Assembly: GCF_008369115.1 (NCBI RefSeq)
Contig: NZ_VOAZ01000002.1
Span: 186,001-250,000, forward strand
DNA: 64,000 nucleotides
Origin: Psychrobacter sp. ANT_WB68
GTDB lineage: Bacteria > Pseudomonadota > Gammaproteobacteria > Pseudomonadales > Moraxellaceae
Reading direction: 5' to 3'
The stretch's first letter is position 1. The number at the start of each line of letters is the position of its first letter. The position numbers and the translations under genes are program-made. The notes below the pieces were generated by a model that worked only from the letters and a program-made list of their open reading frames with translations, did no database searches and had not been told where the DNA came from. This document shows positions 28,364 to 38,456 of the stretch, in pieces.

Positions 28364-30925
28364 ATGTTAAGTCGTCATCTTGAAGTTTCTTTGCGTTTAG
28401 CAATGACACTTGCGCGCCAAAAATCGCATGAGTATCTCACTGTTGAACATCTACTACTGGCATTATTAGAAAATACCAATGCTGCCAATACGTTGACTGC
28501 TTGCAATGCCAATGTCTCAACCTTGCGTAGTGAGCTAGAAGCTTATATCAATAAGCATACGCCGACGGTCGATGCCAATACCGAGCAATCACCACAACCG
28601 ACCCAAAGTTTCGATCGAATTCTGCAACGGGCTATTTTCCATGTGCAGTCTATCGGTGGGGGTCGTTTGGTCGAAGGTTCTGATATTTTAGTATCGATGT
28701 TTTCTGAACATGATACCTATGCAGTTTATTTGCTTAAAAAGCAGGGTATTAGCCGTCTGGAGCTGACCCAGTATTTATCGCATGGTCAAGAGAAAGACGA
28801 GCCATCTGAGCCCCGTGCTTCGATGACTGGCGAGCGCCGTAGTGTCTCAGAAAAAACCAGTAAAGACCCATTGGTCGAATTTGCGACCAACTTAAACCAA
28901 CGCGCCGCTGAAGGTAAAACCGATCCATTAATTGGACGTGCCCCTGAAATTGAACGCGCCGCCCAAGTGCTGTGCCGTCGCCGTAAAAACAACCCATTAT
29001 TGGTTGGGGAGCCAGGCGTAGGTAAAACCTCGATTGCCGAAGGTTTAGCGTGGTTAATTATCAATGATAAAGCACCGAAGCCACTTAACGGCTGTGTGAT
29101 TTATAGCTTAGATATTGGCTCATTAATCGCTGGTACTAAGTATCGCGGTGATTTTGAAAAACGGATGAAATCGCTGCTTGATGCGCTAAAGAAAAAACCC
29201 AATGCGATTTTGTTTATTGATGAAATTCATATGATTATTGGCGCAGGGTCGTCGATGAGTAGTAATATGGATGTATCAAATTTAATCAAACCGGCCCTTG
29301 CCAATGGTGAGTTGCGTTGTATTGGTTCAACGACCTTTACTGAGTACCGTCAGGTGTTTGAAAAAGACCATGCATTGTCACGTCGTTTCCAAAAAATTGA
29401 TGTTAAAGAACCGAGTGTTGATGACAGTATCGACATTTTACGTGGCCTTAAATCACGTTATGAAGAGTTTCATAATGTCGAATATACTGATGAAGCCTTG
29501 GTGACAGCCGTTCAATTATCGGCCAAACATATCCATGAGCGTTTTTTACCGGATAAAGCCATCGATGTAATCGATGAAGCCGGTGCTTATAAGCGTTTGG
29601 GTATCGTGGCTGATGCGGATGATATTGATGCAGAAGAAAGCTTCATCGCTAATTTGGAGCAAGATTTTGATGCACAGATCGATGCTGATGAAGAAGGTTT
29701 TGACAGTATTGATGAGATGGACACGGTCAACGAGATGCAAGAGGAAGCAAATGCTGCAAAAGCCAATGATCGGGCGACAGCTAACAGTGCTAAAAAGTCT
29801 AAAACCAAGCGTGCTCCGATAAAAATCGATGTCGCAGATATTGAAGCCATCGTTGCTAAGCTTGCCCGTATTCCACCTAAATCTGTATCAAGTGATGATA
29901 AGAGCATTCTTGAGCATTTAGATCGTGATTTGAAGCACTTGGTGTTTGGGCAAGACGAAGCCATTGCGACCTTGGCAGATGCAATTAAATTATCTCGTGC
30001 TGGCTTAAAAGCACCGGATAAGCCAATTGGCTCCTTTATGTTTGCTGGTCCTACTGGTGTTGGGAAAACAGAAGTATCACGTCAGTTAGCGAACTTATTA
30101 GGGGTGGAGTTAGTACGCTTTGATATGTCAGAATATATGGAAGCCCATACCGCTTCGCGTCTGATTGGTGCGCCTCCTGGCTACGTCGGTTATGATCAAG
30201 GGGGTTTATTGACCGAAAAAATCAATCAACATCCGCATTGCGTACTGCTGCTTGATGAGATCGAAAAAGCGCATCCTGATGTCTTTAATTTGCTACTGCA
30301 AGTGATGGATCATGGTACCTTGACGGATAATAATGGTCGCGTCGCTATCTTTAAGCAAGTCATTGTTATTATGACCACCAACGTCGGTGCCGATAGTATC
30401 AGTCGCTCTTCTATGGGCTTCACGCAGCAAGACCATAGCCGCGATAATACAGAGGCGCTCAAGCGTGTGTTTACGCCTGAATTCCGCAACCGTTTAGATG
30501 CCATCATTCAGTTCAATCCATTAGACACATCAGTTGTGGTATCTGTAGTTGATAAGTTCTTGGTCGAGCTACAAGTGCAGCTTGATGATAAGAAAGTAAC
30601 ATTAGAGATTGATGATGAAGTACGGGATTACTTGGCTGATAAAGGCTATGATCGCCTAATGGGTGCCCGTCCAATGCAGCGTCTGATTCAAGACGAGATT
30701 AAGAAACCATTGGCAAGCATGATTTTGTTTGGGGACTTGGTAAATGGCGGTGTGGTCCATCTGACCTTGGAGCCTGAAGATGCTAAAGATCAAGATGGCA
30801 ATTCTGTTAAGCTTGAAAAAAGTAGCAGTAAGGGCTCAGACAAAGGCTCGGCAGACAGTCGTATTATCTTAACAGTCGTTGAGACTCATGAGCCACATCC
30901 AGACTCTGAGTCATTAGCCAGCTAA
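28364..30925 (+). CDS. clpA: ATP-dependent Clp protease ATP-binding subunit ClpA
   Basis: 853 residues against about 758 in E. coli. N-domain 1-145; first AAA+ module with Walker A GEPGVGKT near 216; second with GPTGVGKT near 561, followed by the [13 protein letters not shown] pore loop region. ClpA unfolds substrates for ClpP and uses ClpS. The extra length is an acidic Asp/Glu/Ala-rich insert (about 413-485) placed between the modules, and a Ser/Lys/Gly-rich stretch near the C-terminus (about 810-830). The ClpP-docking IGF-type loop region was not pinned down. AGGAAG precedes the ATG. clpP is not in the window. Confidence 0.95.
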   Translation: MLSRHLEVSLRLAMTLARQKSHEYLTVEHLLLALLENTNAANTLTACNANVSTLRSELEAYINKHTPTVDANTEQSPQPTQSFDRILQRAIFHVQSIGGGRLVEGSDILVSMFSEHDTYAVYLLKKQGISRLELTQYLSHGQEKDEPSEPRASMTGERRSVSEKTSKDPLVEFATNLNQRAAEGKTDPLIGRAPEIERAAQVLCRRRKNNPLLVGEPGVGKTSIAEGLAWLIINDKAPKPLNGCVIYSLDIGSLIAGTKYRGDFEKRMKSLLDALKKKPNAILFIDEIHMIIGAGSSMSSNMDVSNLIKPALANGELRCIGSTTFTEYRQVFEKDHALSRRFQKIDVKEPSVDDSIDILRGLKSRYEEFHNVEYTDEALVTAVQLSAKHIHERFLPDKAIDVIDEAGAYKRLGIVADADDIDAEESFIANLEQDFDAQIDADEEGFDSIDEMDTVNEMQEEANAAKANDRATANSAKKSKTKRAPIKIDVADIEAIVAKLARIPPKSVSSDDKSILEHLDRDLKHLVFGQDEAIATLADAIKLSRAGLKAPDKPIGSFMFAGPTGVGKTEVSRQLANLLGVELVRFDMSEYMEAHTASRLIGAPPGYVGYDQGGLLTEKINQHPHCVLLLDEIEKAHPDVFNLLLQVMDHGTLTDNNGRVAIFKQVIVIMTTNVGADSISRSSMGFTQQDHSRDNTEALKRVFTPEFRNRLDAIIQFNPLDTSVVVSVVDKFLVELQVQLDDKKVTLEIDDEVRDYLADKGYDRLMGARPMQRLIQDEIKKPLASMILFGDLVNGGVVHLTLEPEDAKDQDGNSVKLEKSSSKGSDKGSADSRIILTVVETHEPHPDSESLAS

Positions 30926-30965
30926 GTCTTTGCGGTTAGTATCATAAGAATGGTTACGACGTTAT

Positions 30966-30994
30966 AAAAACGGTTACTGCGGTAGCCGTTTTTT
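30966..30994 (+). terminator. terminator after clpA
   Basis: AACGGTTAC/GTAGCCGTT stem (one wobble) with a 4-nt loop, A-tract before and TTTTTT after, 40 bp past the stop. Confidence 0.85.
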
Positions 30995-31077
30995 ATTGCT
31001 AATTATCACGTAGCAAAGCCAATATTTTGCTAATATCAGTGTTAGCGTATCCTGATAACAAATAAAAAGGATTGATT

Positions 31078-31815
31078 ATGACATTACTTGATGTACAACC
31101 AACAAAGACAGAAGCACAAAAACAAGCGATCTTAGACAACGTACGCTTACCAGAAGACTGGAAAAATGCCTTAGCAGAAGAATTAACCTCTGACAATATG
31201 GATAACTTGCGTGCCTTCTTAAAGGAAGCCTATCAATCAGACGATAGTATCTATCCACCAGCCCCTTTGATGTTTAATGCGTTAAACCTAACGCCTCTAT
31301 CACAGGTTAAGGTTGTTATTTTAGGCCAAGATCCTTACCACGGACCAGGGCAAGCAATGGGCTTATCGTTTTCAGTGCCCAAAGCCATTCCAAAGCCACC
31401 TTCACTGAATAATTTGTTGAAAGAAATGGCGAGTGATATTGGTATCGCGCCTTCAAAGCATGGTGACCTGACTTACTGGGCACAGCAAGGCGTATTACTT
31501 TTAAACAGCTCATTAACTGTGAGAGAAGGAGAGCCAAACAGCCACCAAAATCAAGGTTGGGAGCAGTTTACCGATGCGGTCATTGATGTGGTCAATGAAC
31601 AAACAGAGCATACCGTATTTATTTTATGGGGCAGTAAAGCGCAGAAGAAAGGCAAGTATATCAACACTGATAAACATCTCATTTTGACGGCTGTTCATCC
31701 TTCACCACTGGCTGCCAACCGTGGCGGGTTTTTTGGTTCTAAGCCATTTTCTAAAACCAATGATTATCTGGTACAGTACGGTCAAACGCCTATCGACTGG
31801 CAGTTACCGCAGTAG
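31078..31815 (+). CDS. ung: uracil-DNA glycosylase (family 1)
   Basis: 245 residues from ATG 31078 (AAGG 7 bp upstream), rather than the TTG at 31072. The water-activating Asp85 lies in GQDPYHGPGQAMG. The uracil-pocket Asn occurs in LLLNSSLTV, and the leucine-loop HPSPLAANRGGFFGS is present. The enzyme excises uracil from DNA at the start of base-excision repair. tadA follows after 65 bp without a terminator, so they may share a transcript. Identification is firm. Confidence 0.97.
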   Translation: MTLLDVQPTKTEAQKQAILDNVRLPEDWKNALAEELTSDNMDNLRAFLKEAYQSDDSIYPPAPLMFNALNLTPLSQVKVVILGQDPYHGPGQAMGLSFSVPKAIPKPPSLNNLLKEMASDIGIAPSKHGDLTYWAQQGVLLLNSSLTVREGEPNSHQNQGWEQFTDAVIDVVNEQTEHTVFILWGSKAQKKGKYINTDKHLILTAVHPSPLAANRGGFFGSKPFSKTNDYLVQYGQTPIDWQLPQ

Positions 31816-31826
31816 AAGTTAAAGAT

Positions 31827-31852
31827 GGTTGTCAAAAGTGGTTTTCAAAATA
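31827..31852. repeat. 13-bp tandem repeat, 2 copies
   Basis: GGTTGTCAAAAGT (31827-31839) is followed by GGTTTTCAAAATA (31840-31852), in the ung-tadA spacer. About 10 of 13 positions agree. Confidence 0.5.
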
Positions 31853-31880
31853 ATTGTTGTCACAATAGTTGTACTAATAA

Positions 31881-32432
31881 ATGAAGCATACACAAACGAT
31901 AAGCTTGCAACCATATCAGTTAGCGAGCGGTCTGATATCAACGAGTACATTTTGGTCACTTCAAGATGTTCACTGGATGCAAGAAGCAATTGAGCTTGCC
32001 AAGCAAGGCGCTGCGCGTGAAGAAGTGCCAGTAGGGGCGATACTGGTGCACAATCAGCAGATCATTGGGCAAGGGTTTAATGAGCCGATTGGACGTCATG
32101 ATGCGACTGCTCATGCGGAAATTATCGCGTTAAGAGATGCTTGCAGACGTTTAAATAATTATCGCTTGCCATTACAGACGACGTTATATGTGACTTTAGA
32201 GCCGTGTACCATGTGTATTGGAGCGCTGATTCACGCTCGCGTCGATAGACTTGTCTATGCGGCAAGTGAGCCGAGGGCTGGCATGGTTGGTAGTCAAATG
32301 AACTTGGCGGCACAGGCCTTTTATAATCATAGTATTCAAGTACATAAAGGCTTGTGTAGTCAGCATAGCAGTCAGATGCTGAAGGATTTTTTTCGACAAC
32401 GCCGCCAAGCGGTAAAAGAGAACAAGCGGTAA
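31881..32432 (+). CDS. tadA: tRNA-specific adenosine deaminase TadA
   Basis: 183 residues. The zinc site is complete: His78-Ala-Glu80 and Pro108-Cys109-x-x-Cys112. It deaminates A34 of tRNA-Arg(ACG) to inosine and is essential in most bacteria. The C-terminal dimer and tRNA-contact segment (FFRQRRQ) is present. About 33 residues precede the usual N-terminal helix start (MQEAIELA), so a later start is possible, but Met34 lacks a good ribosome binding site. Probably co-transcribed with ung. Confidence 0.94.
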   Translation: MKHTQTISLQPYQLASGLISTSTFWSLQDVHWMQEAIELAKQGAAREEVPVGAILVHNQQIIGQGFNEPIGRHDATAHAEIIALRDACRRLNNYRLPLQTTLYVTLEPCTMCIGALIHARVDRLVYAASEPRAGMVGSQMNLAAQAFYNHSIQVHKGLCSQHSSQMLKDFFRQRRQAVKENKR

Positions 32433-32498
32433 AATTTTCAGTCACCATAAATCATTAACAAGATATTATTTGCACTGCTAGTGATAGGGAGGTTTGTT

Positions 32499-32507
32499 TG
32501 CTATACT
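32499..32507 (+). promoter_or_regulatory. extended -10 element upstream of cmk
   Basis: TG-C-TATACT, a strong extended -10, 113 bp before the cmk start. Confidence 0.55.
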
Positions 32508-32619
32508 ATCGCCCTATTTGCTTATGAATAAGTTTATTGACGTGCAAGCGTTTGACAAACCAGTAGAAATTTACGCCCTTTACTACGATGTAAGCTGTGC
32601 CGACGATTAAGTGAGTGTT

Positions 32620-33375
32620 ATGACTGCTTTTATACCTGATACTAATGATAATAGTGACACGCCGTCATTGCGCTATCCAGTTATCTGTATTGATGGTCCA
32701 AGTGGGGCAGGTAAAGGTACGGTTACCTGGCGCTTAGCACAAACGTTAGGTTATCAATTGTTAGATTCAGGGGCCTTATATCGCATTGTGGGTCTAAAGG
32801 CGTTTGAAGCAGGTTTGTTAGAGGTGAATGGCGAACAAAGCATTGATGAGGCGGCGCTGTTAGCATTGACCCAAAGCTTGCAGATTGTTTTTGAGCCTAA
32901 CAATGATTCAGGGCGTGTGGACATCATTGTCAATGGCACTAAAATTGGTGAGCAAGTACGCAATGAAACCGTCGGTGGTTACGCCTCTCAGGTTGCTGTT
33001 TATCCAAAGGTGCGTCAAGCGTTGCTTAAATTACAGCAAGATATGGCAGCCCAATCAGGATTGGTCGCCGATGGCCGTGATATGGGCACCGTGGTTTTTC
33101 CAGATGCCGATGTTAAAGTATATCTGACAGCAAGTGCCAAAGCCCGTGCAGAGCGTCGTGTAAAACAGCTACTCAATGCTGGTCAAACAGCAGATTTTGA
33201 AGCGATTCTTGCCACGATTAAAGCCCGTGATGATCGTGATGAAAACCGCACAACAGCACCGTCAAAACCTGCAGACGATGCGCTAGTTTTAGATAGCTCC
33301 AACCTAGACGCTGATGCGGTTTATGAGCTTGTGAAGAGACATTGTCAGGATCAAGGTATTTGCTTCAATCGTTAA
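32620..33375 (+). CDS. cmk: cytidylate kinase
   Basis: 251 residues from ATG 32620; a GTG at 32611 is an in-frame alternative and the ribosome-binding evidence does not decide. The P-loop GPSGAGKGT spans 26-34, and DGRDMGTVVFPDA and RDDRDENR are diagnostic. It phosphorylates CMP and dCMP. It precedes rpsA, as in E. coli and many proteobacteria. The 279-bp spacer to rpsA shows no terminator, so partial readthrough into rpsA is plausible. Confidence 0.96.
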   Translation: MTAFIPDTNDNSDTPSLRYPVICIDGPSGAGKGTVTWRLAQTLGYQLLDSGALYRIVGLKAFEAGLLEVNGEQSIDEAALLALTQSLQIVFEPNNDSGRVDIIVNGTKIGEQVRNETVGGYASQVAVYPKVRQALLKLQQDMAAQSGLVADGRDMGTVVFPDADVKVYLTASAKARAERRVKQLLNAGQTADFEAILATIKARDDRDENRTTAPSKPADDALVLDSSNLDADAVYELVKRHCQDQGICFNR

Positions 33376-33654
33376 TAAAAACAACATATTAAATACTAAA
33401 AAGTTTCCTATGGGTTTCATTTTAGTATAAAATTATAGTAGTAAGTATAAGACTGTTGTTGCTAATGATTTCGATAAATAAGCTATTTATTAAGCGGTAC
33501 TTATAAAACCGTGTTTATGAATAAGGCGCTTATTAGCAACAAACGTTTTTATATATGACTGCATAGGATATAAAACCAGTATTCTCGTTTTATGCAATCA
33601 TACATTTGATCCGTACTGTGCTGGACAGGATACGGCTATACAAAGGTAGACATA

Positions 33655-35346
33655 ATGGAATCATTTGCTGAACTATTTGAAGCGAGCATCGAAGAAACAG
33701 GTCTGGATATCGAGCGTGGCTCGGTTATCACCGGTACTGTTGTCGCCATCGATAACGACTGGATCACTGTCGATACTGGTCTGAAATCTGAAGGTATTGT
33801 CGCTCGTGAAGAGTTTTTAAGCGAAGAAGGCGAACTTGAAGTTGAAGTTGGCGATACAGTAGACGTAGTGGTTGAAGCGGTTGATAACGGTATGGGTCAA
33901 ACCTTACTGTCACGTGAAAAAGCCAAACGCGTTGAAACTTGGAATTTCCTTGAAAAAATCTCTGACAACGATGAGATTGTGAAAGGTATTATTTCTAGTA
34001 AAGTAAAAGGCGGCTTTACCGTAGATATCGGTTCAGTTCGCGCGTTCTTACCAGGTTCTTTAGTAGATGTACGTCCTATCCGTGATACGACGCATCTAGA
34101 AGGCAAAGAGTTAGAATTTAAGGTTATCAAACTTGATCAAAAACGTAACAACGTTGTGGTGAGTCGCCGCGCTGTTATGGAAGCTGAAAACTCAGCTGAG
34201 CGTGAAGAGCTATTGAACAAGCTTGAAGAAGGTATCGAGATCGAAGGTATCGTTAAGAACCTAACTGATTACGGTGCATTCGTTGATCTTGGTGGTATTG
34301 ATGGTCTATTGCACATCACTGATATGGCATGGCGCCGTATCAAGCACCCATCTGAGGTGGTTGAAGTTGGTCAAGACCTTAAAGTTAAAGTACTTAAGTT
34401 TGACCGTGAGCGCAATCGCGTAAGCCTAGGTCTAAAACAACTAGGTACTGATCCTTGGGATAACGTTGGCGGTACATACCCAGTGGGTAGCGTCGTTAAA
34501 GCTCGCGTAACAAACTTGACTGATTATGGTTGTTTCGCTGAAATCTCTGAAGGTATTGAAGGTCTAGTACACGTATCAGAGATGGATCATACCAACAAAA
34601 ACATCCATCCATCAAAAGTTGTTCAAGTGGGTGATGAAGTTGAAGTAATGATCCTTGATATCGATGAAGAACGTCGTCGTATCAGCTTAGGTATCAAACA
34701 AACTCTAGCCAATCCTTGGGATGAGTTTGATAAGAAACATGAGCGCGGTGATAAAATCACTGGTACGATAAAGTCAATCACTGACTTCGGTATCTTTATC
34801 GGTCTAGATGGCGGTATTGATGGTCTAGTTCACTTGTCAGATATTTCTTGGAATGAAACTGGTGAAGATGCTATCCGTAACTACAACAAAGGCGACACCG
34901 TTGAAGCAATGGTATTGTCTGTAGATTCAGAAGCCAACCGTATCAGCCTAGGCGTGAAACAATTGACTTCAGATCCATTTAACGAATACCTAGTCAACAA
35001 TGACCGTGGTGCTATCGTTAACGGTAAAGTAAAAGAAGTAGACGCTAAAGGTGCTACTATTGAACTTGCTGACGAAGTTGAAGCGTATCTACGTGCCTCT
35101 GAGATTCAACGTGACCGCGTTGAAGATGCGACTAAGCATCTAGCTGTTGGTGATGATGTTGAAGCTAAAATCATCAGTGTTGATCGCAAAACTCGTAACA
35201 TCAGCCTGTCTATCAAAGCGAAAGACGAAGCTGAAGAGCGTCAAGCGATTAAAGAGCTAAGCAGCACTAGCACGACTAGTACTACTGCTGGTTCTGATGC
35301 ACAGCCAAAAACAATTGGTGACTTGATCAAAGAACAAATGCAGTAA
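33655..35346 (+). CDS. rpsA: 30S ribosomal protein S1
   Basis: 563 residues, close to E. coli S1 (557). It carries six S1/OB repeats: two N-terminal ribosome-binding ones (about 20-90 and 105-170) and four RNA-binding repeats with clear [25 protein letters not shown] cores. The Ser/Thr-rich linker near 540 precedes the C-terminal DLIKEQM. It unwinds and recruits mRNA leaders on the 30S subunit. The 279-bp leader, ending in a weak Shine-Dalgarno region, fits the known translational autoregulation of rpsA. Codon use looks strongly biased, as expected for a highly expressed gene. Confidence 0.98.
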   Translation: MESFAELFEASIEETGLDIERGSVITGTVVAIDNDWITVDTGLKSEGIVAREEFLSEEGELEVEVGDTVDVVVEAVDNGMGQTLLSREKAKRVETWNFLEKISDNDEIVKGIISSKVKGGFTVDIGSVRAFLPGSLVDVRPIRDTTHLEGKELEFKVIKLDQKRNNVVVSRRAVMEAENSAEREELLNKLEEGIEIEGIVKNLTDYGAFVDLGGIDGLLHITDMAWRRIKHPSEVVEVGQDLKVKVLKFDRERNRVSLGLKQLGTDPWDNVGGTYPVGSVVKARVTNLTDYGCFAEISEGIEGLVHVSEMDHTNKNIHPSKVVQVGDEVEVMILDIDEERRRISLGIKQTLANPWDEFDKKHERGDKITGTIKSITDFGIFIGLDGGIDGLVHLSDISWNETGEDAIRNYNKGDTVEAMVLSVDSEANRISLGVKQLTSDPFNEYLVNNDRGAIVNGKVKEVDAKGATIELADEVEAYLRASEIQRDRVEDATKHLAVGDDVEAKIISVDRKTRNISLSIKAKDEAEERQAIKELSSTSTTSTTAGSDAQPKTIGDLIKEQMQ

Positions 35347-35381
35347 ACTGTATATTGTTGATATAATTAGCATATAAAAAG

Positions 35382-35406
35382 AAAGCGACTCCGGTCGCTT
35401 TTTTTT
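35382..35406 (+). terminator. terminator after rpsA
   Basis: AAAGCGAC (35382-35389) and GTCGCTTT (35394-35401) around TCCG, followed by a run of T. Confidence 0.92.
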
Positions 35407-35594
35407 GTGATTAAATTTGGATATGAGTTAGAATGTTTGAGGATTTCCTTTAAAAGGGGAAACTCTTATTTCCATTTACGCTAATATCCGCTATCATTTG
35501 CAACATTGAGTAACGAGATGTGAAGGTCAGCCTAGATAGTCATAAATGATAGTTTACCTCACAACCATCTTATCCATTAATCAATAAGGCCCGT

Positions 35595-35906
35595 GTGATA
35601 ATGCAGCAAGCAATTAACAAGTCCGAATTTATTAGTAATCTGAGTGCGAATTGCGACAACATGACAGATACCGTTGTCGATGATGCAGTACGCGAAATAT
35701 TAAATTTAATGACCGATACTTTAGCCAATGATGGTCGAGTAGAGGTGCGAGGGTTTGGTAGTTTTTGTCTCCATCATCGCCGTGCACGTATGGGACGCAA
35801 CCCTAAAACGGGCGAAAGCGTACCAGTACCTGCCAAAGCCATTCCGCACTTTAAGCCTGGCAAAGCATTACGTGAAGCAGTCAATGATAAAGTAGCCCAC
35901 GATTAG
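35595..35906 (+). CDS. ihfB: integration host factor subunit beta
   Basis: 103 residues from GTG 35595 (AAGG 5 bp upstream); ATG 35601 is a near alternative and gives 101. It is an HU/IHF fold with VRGFGSFCLHHR and the DNA-intercalating arm motif GRNPKTGE, then PHFKPGKALR. Together with IHF-alpha (not in the window) it bends DNA at specific sites. Position after rpsA is the conserved arrangement. It differs from the HU gene at 58970 by its longer N-terminus and the RxGRNPKTG context. Confidence 0.96.
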   Translation: MIMQQAINKSEFISNLSANCDNMTDTVVDDAVREILNLMTDTLANDGRVEVRGFGSFCLHHRRARMGRNPKTGESVPVPAKAIPHFKPGKALREAVNDKVAHD

Positions 35907-36110
35907 TAAGGTAAGCATAATAGTAATGCATTTAATCTTTTAATTATGAGAGTTGATTATTACTAACGCTTCTTACTTTTAAAGCTTTTTACAGCTAAAG
36001 CTTTTTGTCCTTAAACTAGTACAATAAGCTAAGATATATAAAGCCAATCTCTTAATATTAGGGATTCAACAACAAGCGTCTTTACTAGCAGTCAGTATGA
36101 CTGCGTTATT

Positions 36111-36119
36111 TGCTAAAAT
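36111..36119 (+). promoter_or_regulatory. extended -10 element upstream of lapA
   Basis: TG-C-TAAAAT, 33 bp before the ATG at 36153. Confidence 0.4.
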
Positions 36120-36152
36120 TTTCATACTATTCACCATAAAAGGATACGTCTG

Positions 36153-36563
36153 ATGCGCATATTACTGCTGGTATTACTGTTTTTAAGCTTTGCTTATTCG
36201 CTAGGTTTAGTATTAGCCAATAACACTGAAGTTGGGGTGAACTTGTTGTTTTCACAAGCACCGACGATGAACTTGGGCTTATTGTTGATTCTGTGTCTGA
36301 CATTAGGCATCGTCATTGGCATGATACTAGCGTTGCTCATCTTCCGTGTTCTACAAAATAAGTGGGAAATCTCACGTCTACAAAAAATAAATGCCAATCT
36401 ACAAGAGCAGGTGACACAAGCCAATATTGTGATTGACCGTCAAGCAAATGCGCCGTCGGTACAAGAGGCGGTATATGGTGCAACAGCAACCAATGTGCAA
36501 GATGACATTGCCAGCGATATAGAAGACAGTGCAATTTTAACCAAGCAAAAGCGAGACTATTAG
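36153..36563 (+). CDS. lapA: LapA (YciS-like) inner-membrane protein
   Basis: 136 residues. Two transmembrane helices (about 1-22 and 42-67) flank a short [11 protein letters not shown] loop, a hallmark of the LapA/DUF1049 family. A cytoplasmic coiled-coil tail (about 70-100) and an acidic end follow. In E. coli LapA works with LapB and FtsH to control LpxC and so lipopolysaccharide level. Its place after ihfB is conserved, but lapB, normally next, is absent here and pyrF follows directly. AAGGA precedes the start. Confidence 0.88.
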   Translation: MRILLLVLLFLSFAYSLGLVLANNTEVGVNLLFSQAPTMNLGLLLILCLTLGIVIGMILALLIFRVLQNKWEISRLQKINANLQEQVTQANIVIDRQANAPSVQEAVYGATATNVQDDIASDIEDSAILTKQKRDY

Positions 36564-36639
36564 TCGATTAGATGACTATTTTATTACTAATAGGTCTGTA
36601 TATAATCATTTGATAAACCCGATAGAAAGTGGCACAACT

Positions 36640-37338
36640 ATGAATAACGCAAATATTTCTCCCGTCATCGTTGCCTTAGATAATATGACGAGAGATGCCT
36701 CGTTAGCACTGGCTGACCAATTAGATCCAGCGTTATGTCGCTTAAAGGTAGGTAAAGAGCTGTTTACCCGCTGTGGTCCTGAGATAGTTAAGGCCCTACA
36801 TCAGCGTAATTTTGAAGTGTTTTTGGATTTAAAATTCCATGACATTCCTAATACCACTGCACAAGCGGTATTAGCGGCAGCTGAGCTTGGCGTATGGATG
36901 GTCAATGTGCATGCAAGCGCGGGTTTAGAGGCAATGTCATTAGCCAAACAGCGCTTGTTAGATGGTGATTTTGAGACCTTACTGATTGCCGTCACCGTGC
37001 TGACTTCTATGGACAATCAAGCATTGATGCAAACGGGTATCACTGATGGCTTAGATGCTCAGGTTGGCCGCTTAGCACAGCTGACCAAACAAGCAGGCCT
37101 TGATGGCGTGGTTTGCTCAGCCCAAGAAGCGAAAACGCTCAAGGCATTATGTGGTCAAGATTTCAAGCTAATCACTCCGGGTATTCGTCTATTAGACGAC
37201 AATGCGGATGATCAAAAACGCATTTGTACGCCGAAACAAGCGTTAAATGATGGCTCTGATTATTTGGTGATTGGTCGGTCCATTACCCAAGCAGCAGATC
37301 CCGCGGCTAAATTACAAACCATACTTCAAAGTATTTAA
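36640..37338 (+). CDS. pyrF: orotidine 5'-phosphate decarboxylase
   Basis: 232 residues from ATG 36640; the upstream TTG at 36610 is less likely. The catalytic Asp63-x-Lys65-x-x-Asp68 (DLKFHD) is intact, and the phosphate-binding [11 protein letters not shown] motif lies near the end. It makes UMP, the last step of de novo pyrimidine synthesis. It is 76 bp downstream of lapA without a terminator. Two terminators follow it. Identification is firm. Confidence 0.97.
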   Translation: MNNANISPVIVALDNMTRDASLALADQLDPALCRLKVGKELFTRCGPEIVKALHQRNFEVFLDLKFHDIPNTTAQAVLAAAELGVWMVNVHASAGLEAMSLAKQRLLDGDFETLLIAVTVLTSMDNQALMQTGITDGLDAQVGRLAQLTKQAGLDGVVCSAQEAKTLKALCGQDFKLITPGIRLLDDNADDQKRICTPKQALNDGSDYLVIGRSITQAADPAAKLQTILQSI

Positions 37339-37400
37339 TGATTGATAAAATCTCTAGGCTTTCATAATCAGCTAGGGAATTTTTAGCAGCATAATCATAG

Positions 37401-37427
37401 AAAAGACAGCCTAACGTGCTGTCTTTT
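37401..37427 (+). terminator. terminator after pyrF
   Basis: A 10-bp perfect stem AAAAGACAGC/GCTGTCTTTT with a 7-nt loop, followed by T. Confidence 0.9.
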
Positions 37428-37453
37428 TTACTTTTTTTCAATTATCAAAAAAG

Positions 37454-37462
37454 TGCTACACT
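37454..37462 (+). promoter_or_regulatory. extended -10 element upstream of the phosphoesterase gene
   Basis: TG-C-TACACT within a TCAAAAAAGTGCTACACT stretch. It lies upstream of the hairpin at 37484-37507, which would then fall in the 5' leader. Confidence 0.4.
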
Positions 37463-37483
37463 GGTTAAATTTATGCTAATAGC

Positions 37484-37507
37484 AAGCCTAGCAGTAGGCT
37501 TTTTTTA
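37484..37507 (+). terminator. second terminator-like hairpin, 46 bp before the phosphoesterase gene
   Basis: AAGCCTA (37484-37490) and TAGGCTT (37495-37501) around GCAG, followed by seven T. It is either a back-up terminator for pyrF or a leader attenuator. Confidence 0.8.
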
Positions 37508-37552
37508 CTTTCAAGTTTTCGCAAATGTCATGATAGGACAATAGTAAACCCT

Positions 37553-38350
37553 ATGAAATTACAGATTTTAAGTGACTTACATATTGACAGCTATGCTCGT
37601 CAATCGCATCCACTGGGACATATCCCTAAAACGGACGCTGACGTAGTGCTAGTAGCAGGTGATACTGCCAATAGTGACAGTGGTATGCCATGGCTACAAG
37701 AGCAAGCAGCACGTTTACAAGTGCCATTAATTACCATCTCTGGTAATCATGAGTACTTTAACGAAGATGTGCTGCATTTTGATAAAAAGCTGGCGACTTG
37801 GGATAATTATGATATCGAGTTGCAGCAAGGCGTGCGAGTTTTACAGTGTCAGCATATCGATATTGGTGAGGTAAGAATTTTAGGCTGCACGTTATGGACG
37901 GATTATCAATATCAAGCCAACGAGGACACGATGGCAGCTGTGAGACGTTTTATGCGTGATTATAAGCAAATTTATGCGGGTAGCGAGCTGTTTTCACCTG
38001 AGATATCAATGCAAATTCATGCTGAGCAGCGCCAATGGCTACAACAAGCATTAATGACTGCTAAAGCACTGGGTAAAAAAACCGTCGTAATGAGTCATCA
38101 TAGTATCAGTCCATTATCCGTGTCTGAGAAATATGCTGAGCTACCAAGTAATGCCGCTTTCGTCAGTGATTTATCAAGCTGGATGTATGAAGATTGGGCG
38201 CCCACGCTTTGGGTGCATGGACATACCCATGAAGCTTTTGATTATCAGATTCATAAAACGCGTGTGATCGTCAATCCGCGTGCTTATCCAAATGAGGTAA
38301 GCAGTACGGCATTAGCATTTGCTTGGGATAAAGTGATTGATATCGGATAA
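37553..38350 (+). CDS. calcineurin-like metallophosphoesterase
   Basis: 265 residues. The dimetal motifs are in order: SDLHID (Asp8, His10), VAGDTAN, SGNHEYF, a MSHHS His, and GHTHEAFDY. The family hydrolyses phosphomonoesters or diesters with Mn or Fe. The substrate cannot be told from sequence; no cyclic-nucleotide or Ap4A-specific feature is recognised. No signal peptide, so it is cytoplasmic. A phosphohistidine-phosphatase-fold gene follows, read from a similar promoter. Confidence 0.88.
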   Translation: MKLQILSDLHIDSYARQSHPLGHIPKTDADVVLVAGDTANSDSGMPWLQEQAARLQVPLITISGNHEYFNEDVLHFDKKLATWDNYDIELQQGVRVLQCQHIDIGEVRILGCTLWTDYQYQANEDTMAAVRRFMRDYKQIYAGSELFSPEISMQIHAEQRQWLQQALMTAKALGKKTVVMSHHSISPLSVSEKYAELPSNAAFVSDLSSWMYEDWAPTLWVHGHTHEAFDYQIHKTRVIVNPRAYPNEVSSTALAFAWDKVIDIG

Positions 38351-38440
38351 ATCGCCTTAACTAAGCGTTTATACTGACATTTATAAGGATAGGCCAGATT
38401 GCAACCGAACTTATATTTTGTTCATTCATGTCAAAAAATC

Positions 38441-38449
38441 TGCTACGCT
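38441..38449 (+). promoter_or_regulatory. extended -10 element at the histidine phosphatase gene
   Basis: TG-C-TACGCT in a TCAAAAAATCTGCTACGCT stretch, with TTCATT 17 bp upstream. A start point about 7 bp downstream would almost coincide with ATG 38457. Confidence 0.4.
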
Positions 38450-38456
38450 TGATACC

